Part shown: in pieces, positions 59,501 to 64,000 of the stretch
Layout: every line of letters begins with the position of its first letter
How positions within the stretch are numbered: the stretch's first letter is position 1
Origin: Megalobrama amblycephala
Lineage: Eukaryota > Chordata > Actinopteri > Cypriniformes > Xenocyprididae
NCBI RefSeq assembly: GCF_018812025.1
Contig: NC_063050.1
Span: forward strand, 11,022,282 to 11,086,281
Direction of reading: 5' to 3'
DNA: 64,000 nt
The notes under the pieces: generated by a model
What the model was told of the DNA's origin: nothing
What the model saw: only the letters and a program-made list of their open reading frames with translations
The model's database searches: none
Position numbers and translations under genes: made by a program

Positions 59501-61227
59501 ATGATCGTGACAGATTGCTGTAGCGCCTCAGCTCAAGAGGCTCGTTAACCGATCTTCCTACTAGTCCATTTATAGCATCAAATGAACATGAGAATGAATG
59601 TTGTTTCAAACGCGGAAAGACGTCAATATGCACAAATTTTCAAGTTTAACTCCACCGATGTTAACCGATGTTAACTCCTGACTGCTTTGTCAGACAAAAT
59701 GGCGGATCGGCGTTCTGATTGGTTAGATCGCTTGTCAATCAAACTCCCCAAGCGCTCTTTGATGACGTGGCTGATTACGTTTCTGGTGATAATCTGTCAA
59801 TCATCGCCCTGACAATGTGATTGGTCCGAACAGTTTCTGTTCGGGCATAATTACTCCTCTACGGATCGAGTCCAGACAGAACTCCCCGACCTCAAAATGT
59901 TGTGGGCGGGGCTAAGTTCGGCTGGCATCCAGGCTAGCTGTCAGCTGTTTGATGATAATAAAATCCTCATGATCTAATGACTAGAGTTTCATATGAGCAA
60001 AATCTTAAGTTTGTGTTGGGTCTCTTCTAGAAATACAACAATAAAACAGTTTTAATCAGAAAAGCTGAATGAGTTTTAAATCACATTGTTTACTAAACAC
60101 TTTAAACTCTATCAAAGATTCTCACACACAGACATCAAGAATCAGCGTATGAATCTCAACAACGGTGACATGCTTCATGCCACAATTCTGGGTGCATCTT
60201 GCAAAACTCATCCGTGGCCCCCAGAATGCATTGCGGCATTAATCATGTCACCATTGTTGAGATTCATAGGCTGATTCTTGATGTATGTTTGTGAGTAACT
60301 CTCACCATAGTTAAATGTGAAACTTGGACATCCAAGTGTGACGTCAGAGACCCGGCCCATGCTGTCCTGCAGCCCATTCTTAAGATTTTGGCCTTGTCAA
60401 TCACAGTACTGATTGTCCAGATAGCAAGCGATGATCGAAATAATGTTAAATCAACATTAATGTGTCAACCTTAACCTCATTGAATCAATATCACTTTTGC
60501 ACCCTCAATTAACGTTGAAAAATGTTGAAATCTCAACAAAAAAAATCAATGGAAATGGCATTGAATCAATGTTATAATGTGATGTTGGTTCATCATGCTT
60601 GCACTCTCAGAAGCAAATGCTTTTGCTTCATGATGAAAACTATATCTCCTGATCATCATTGTTTCTGGTTTTCTTTGCAACAAATGATGTGTTTTGGTAA
60701 ACAGTTACAAAGACCACAAACTCACATAAAAAGCCAAAAGTCAAACTGCCCAACTAAAGGAAACTTATATATATATATATATGGTAAATAAACCTACTGT
60801 ATCTGAAAAAAAGTTTATTTAATTTGTATCTCTATTGTATTTGTCATACTGTTTGTAAATATCTTTTTTATATAACAATAATTATTGTGAAATACAATTT
60901 CTCATATTACAAATAAAATGGTCATATTGCCCACCCCTTGCTCACCCCACCATGAGAAATATGATCACCTACTGTTAATACATTAAATATAAAAGCAGAA
61001 ACACTGACAAAATGTTCTAAGAAAAAATATTTGAAATTGTATGTAACAGTTCTCATTTCCTCAAAACATTTAACAACATCTACGACACCATTTCTACTAT
61101 AAAGTAATTTCTGCTTACTGAGCTTTTGATCTTTTCCTTCATCCCAGCTGTGATTCAGTGTTCGAGGTCCAGCTGTGGTCTTAATATCTCTGGGTTCATC
61201 ATTTTCATAAAAGTCCTCTAAATCCAT
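56511..61227 (-). CDS. C-type lectin-like receptor C (CD209/CLEC4-like), complete
   Basis: Five exons (61119-61227, 58047-58283, 57862-57971, 57688-57791, 56511-56643), 230 aa, phases consistent. The tail reads LEDFYENDEPRD, so the Y-x-x-V pattern of A and B is lost. The membrane helix is at about 41-62. The stalk is 22 residues shorter than in A, with NQT and NYT sequons. The lectin domain carries MNWTDSRQYCRDRGADLV, WIGLTDIENE, GEPNND, EDCIEL and NNWNDLPCSEKRKGIC. EPN plus WND predicts mannose-type binding. The extra N-terminal cysteine pair seen in A and B (CLCRLDG) is absent. Intron 1 is 2.8 kb and holds the TAGCCTG element with a helicase fragment plus a hairpin repeat; intron 4 holds another hairpin. 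It is older than the A/B split. Confidence 0.87.
56945..57115. repeat. Hairpin repeat in gene C intron 4
   Basis: The left arm carries CAGCATATGAATCTCAACAA and the right arm its complement. Inner arms ATGCTGCAATGCATCCTGGG and its complement surround a short loop. Same family as the centres of the AACACA foldback elements. Confidence 0.75.
58856..59936 (-). mobile_element. TAGCCTG-TIR element with 9-bp target duplication, carries a RecQ-like fragment (1,081 bp)
   Basis: Ends TAGCCTGACGAGG (left) and TAGCCTGGATGCC (right strand), flanked by GCTGTCAGC at 58847-58855 and 59937-59945. A 9-bp duplication fits Mutator-like or similar transposases, but the transposase itself is not present. It lies in intron 1 of lectin gene C. 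Confidence 0.8.
59042..59239 (-). pseudogene. RecQ-like helicase N-terminal fragment
   Basis: The frame from ATG at 59239 reads LKEEQRTAIKAFVDGKDVFA and then VLPTGFGKSLIYQLAP: a Q-motif-like stretch followed by Walker A (GFGKS), as in RecQ-family DNA helicases. Homology stops after about 66 residues (MVAK) and the frame runs on into unrelated sequence. There is no DEAH box, so it cannot be an active helicase. It seems to be cargo or a leftover gene exon of the surrounding element. Confidence 0.7.
60121..60297. repeat. Hairpin repeat in gene C intron 1
   Basis: Arms CACACAGACATCAAGAATCA and its near complement, then TGAATCTCAACAACGGTGAC and its complement, with a short centre around CATCTTGCAAAACTC. 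Confidence 0.8.
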
Positions 61228-61334
61228 TATTCACTGTGTCAGACAGTGTGTTTTCAAAGATGAGGTGTGGTCCTCAGAATAAGTAGTGTTTTATTATTAT
61301 TATTATTATTATTTTTAAATAGTGATAACTATAA

Positions 61335-61347
61335 ACAGGAAGTGGTT
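61335..61347 (-). promoter_or_regulatory. RUNX-ETS composite motif upstream of lectin gene C
   Basis: AACCACTTCCTGT on the gene strand, 108 bp before the ATG. It is kept although much of the surrounding upstream sequence differs from A and B. Confidence 0.5.
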
Positions 61348-62854
61348 CCATTTCCAGTCAACAATTTGAACTCACAGTGATCTCACCATGTGGTCACAAT
61401 GTGAGGTCACCCCACCTAGAAATTTTATTGTTCCAGAATGTTCTGAGAACATTGTTATCTGCTTGTAATGCTAGTTTTATTTTTGTTACCAGAATGTTTT
61501 CCTAAAAGGTAAGATAACATTCTCTAAAAATATTCTAAACATGTTTAGTGATAACATTGATAGCACATTATTCCCTAATCTTATTAGGTTTTAGTGGGAA
61601 GTTTCCAAGCGACACTGGACTCCGACGTTCAGATGTCAAATTTTGGTTGAAAGTGAAAATTGGGTTGAAGTCAAGCTCCATTGCCATTAAACAACTCCAA
61701 AAACAGCATTATCAGCTTCAGTTATTACAAACAAAATACTGGCAACACTGTTGCAGTTATTTAGTGTAAACTACAGTATGTTACTGTAAAGACAACCAGT
61801 CACTAAATTAAAACTCGAGCTACCTCATTTCATTTGCAGAAACGGACTGTCTTTAATTGTCCGACTGCCATTTAAATTTATAAACTAATATTTATATAAT
61901 GCAAATAATTTCAACATATTATTAGTGTAAACTTATTTCATTAGAGTTCACTATAAATATTTTAAATAAAGAGATTATGACTGAAACAACAACTACACAG
62001 TCACTATCTATTAAATAAAGCAACAAACAGCATATCGTCAACAGTTTTTGATCTTCTTATGAACTTAAGCACAGGCTCTACTCTTCAGCACAATTGTGGC
62101 CCACAAAACTCAATTTTACAGTAAACTACTGGCAACAGTAATTTACAGCAGAATCACTAAAGAGAAGAGGAACAACAAGAACAGAAAAAAGAGATGAGCA
62201 GAAACACAAGAAACTGTCTTAAAGCCATTACAGATTATTACACTTATTACTAACCAGTTTGACTTTATTTCTACAGAAGATCTTATTGAGAATTAACAGA
62301 AGTTTAGATGTTGATGTTTAATTGAAAATGTTTGGTTTGATGTCACCATTGAGGAGATCAGCGTTTGCTTTTGTTGAGCTTTTGACCCTTGACTTTTTAA
62401 CATCAGTTTTTTTTTCTCCCTCTTTTTTAATCCCTTGTGTTACATTGTTAATAGAAAGAAGTTTTACCAAAGATTATAGAATAACACAAGACGTGTCACT
62501 CATATTGCTTTGAATGGGAGAAAGTGAAACGCACAATATGGCGGAATAAGTCCTGCCTTCTAAATAAGAGCCAGTCGCCGGCTGGTAAAGTCATCGCGTC
62601 ACTGCAGCGGCCATTAGAATCACCGGTTTCTATAGAAACAGTCAGACGCGCGCCTCCGAAGAGACGCGCATTTAGGTCTGCGCATGCGCATTAGCTTGAT
62701 CCAGCCTGAAAAATACAGTTTTTTTGTCATGATTCGAGTGTTTGGAAAATAAATTATATGACAGTTGTTGTCAGATTTCATTGGTGATTACAAATATGAA
62801 ATTTAATCGAAAGCTTGGCAAACAGCTGTGGAGAATTTGTTAGACCTTATTAGA
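61348..62854. other. Upstream of gene C, no gene recognised
   Basis: 61380-61560 has GAACATT/AATGTTCT words like the repeat upstream of A and B. 62480-62710 is a dispersed repeat (AATATGGCGGAATAAGTCC, GCGCATGCGCA). No exon supported. Confidence 0.45.
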
Positions 62855-63305
62855 CCTGAATCACTGAACTCATTTAGAGCCCAATCTCTGAGTTAGATTT
62901 ACATTATTGATTACAGCAGCACTGTGATTCTACAGCAGAAGATCAGATCTATCAATATAATCTGAAGAATTTCATTCCATAAATTGAATAGGGAAGGCGT
63001 AGGACATACAGCTTAAGCTTTTTGAAGATTACGGAAAGCGGAAGCACTTGCAAGGCGATCATTTGTTTATTAAGCATATACAGTTGTATTTTTTTTAGAA
63101 AATGACTGATCGTTTCTCTAGATAAGACCCTTATTCCTCATCTGGTATTGTTTAAAGCCCTTTGAAGGAGAATAATCCTGTAATGTTTTCACCAAAAACC
63201 TTAATTTATTTTCAACTGAAGAATGAAAGACATGAACATCTTGGATGACATGGGGGTGAGTAAATTATCAGGAAATTTTTAATTTAAAGTGAACTAATCC
63301 TTTAA
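62855..63305. repeat. Fragments of the AACACA foldback arm and of an AGGATTAG MITE
   Basis: 62855-62975 repeats the foldback arm (AGAGCCCAATCTCTGAGTT, AGATTTACATTATTGATTAC). 62990-63301 matches the right part of the AGGATTAG family, ending AAAGTGAACTAATCCTTTAA. Confidence 0.7.
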
Positions 63306-63817
63306 GCCAGGACTAAGTATTAGTTAAATAAGCATATTTAAACTGGATTTATAAAAATATAAAAATTTATAATACATTTTGAAATCACCATTATAGAGGT
63401 GAGTGTTTGCTTTAGTTGGGCTCTTGACCCCTGACTTTTTACTCTCTTTTTGCCTGCCTGTTGTAATTGTGCTTCTAAATCACATTTGTTACAACAAATA
63501 CCTTGCAGCAGAAGAACAGATAAGATTACTTACTGATCATCTTGGTTGCTTGTTGGTGATGATTAGGGCTGGCTAATAAATATGATTGAATCGAATTGTA
63601 ATAGTAATCATAACCGTAATCGAATCGAAAGCATGTGAATAGAAATAGAATCATGAAAATTGTGTCAGTACTTTGATACACTCATCACAGTGGCCTGATA
63701 TAGTATTCAGATCAAGTTGCTTCATATTATTATAGCCCTATAATACTGCTGCAGATTATCCTATGCTGCTTTGATATTTTGAAAGATTTAAAGTAATTAC
63801 TCAGACAGCATCATGAA

Positions 63818-63990
63818 GACTCACACAGACATCAAGATTCAGCATATGAACCTCAACAATGGTGACAAAATATTCAGCTCAACAGATCAGCTCAACAGAT
63901 CAAAACAAGCTACTAAAGTCACAAAAAAGTTTTTTTTGATTGTCACCATTGTTGAGGTTCATACGCTGACTCTTGATGTCTGTGCGAGTC
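63818..63990. repeat. Hairpin repeat at the right edge
   Basis: Arms GACTCACACAGACATCAAGA and its near complement at the end, then CTCAACAATGGTGACA and TGTCACCATTGTTGAG. Sixth member of the hairpin family in this window. 63306-63817 shows nothing recognisable. Confidence 0.8.
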
Positions 63991-64000
63991 TACATGACAC

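Noticed and set aside
1..64000. tRNA, rRNA or other structured RNA genes
   Set aside because: No tRNA-like A/B boxes with a cloverleaf, and no 5S or snRNA-like stretch, could be recognised by eye on either strand.

Overview
The window is vertebrate nuclear DNA, most likely from a cyprinid teleost. The genes have short GT-AG introns. The repeat landscape is dense in the MITE ends that crowd carp and zebrafish-type genomes (TTAAAGGGATAGTTCACCC, TTAAAGGTGCCC, TTAAAGGTGCAATATG, TTAAAGGATTAGTTCAC), with Tc1 and L2/CR1-like elements. The genus cannot be told from sequence alone. There is no sign of bacterial, CRISPR or phage content.

Layout. 1-201 holds the last exon of a galectin (+), followed by a 1,000-N assembly gap (256-1255). 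1344-4644 is transposon debris. 4645-8349 (-) is a nine-exon Ulp1/SENP-like (C48) cysteine protease gene that I reassembled from splice sites; all exon phases agree. 9138-20613 is an 11.5-kb satellite of about 184 copies of a 61/63-bp unit. The closest lone copy of the unit sits inside a 185-bp MITE in an intron of the protease gene. From 21.4 kb to 61.2 kb lies a minus-strand cluster of C-type lectin-like type II receptors (CD209/CLEC4-like): copy A (21377-22487, truncated lectin domain), a relic (34.7-36.9 kb), copy B (37795-39312, complete) and copy C (56511-61227, complete).

The cluster contains a tandem segmental duplication. Unit 1 is about 21416-33277 and unit 2 about 38226-54953; each starts in a lectin gene and leads to the next one. 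Because the units are otherwise nearly identical, each serves as the empty-site control for insertions in the other. Unit 1 gained an L2/CR1-like LINE with an intact reading frame (23560-26678), an AT-rich palindromic element (28713-30083) and a MITE (30943-31806). Unit 2 gained a 4.6-kb long-TIR foldback element (41451-46097), a 4.2-kb Kolobok-like element with a THAP-domain remnant (47036-51220) and a different MITE at the same site as the unit-1 MITE (52262-53346).

How the genes work together: the lectin receptors are probably leukocyte surface receptors. All three gene starts share a RUNX-ETS composite motif about 90-108 bp upstream of the ATG. Between A and B the lectin-domain exon is far more diverged than the introns beside it. 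The galectin is also a carbohydrate-binding protein. The protease gene and the transposons show no functional link to them.
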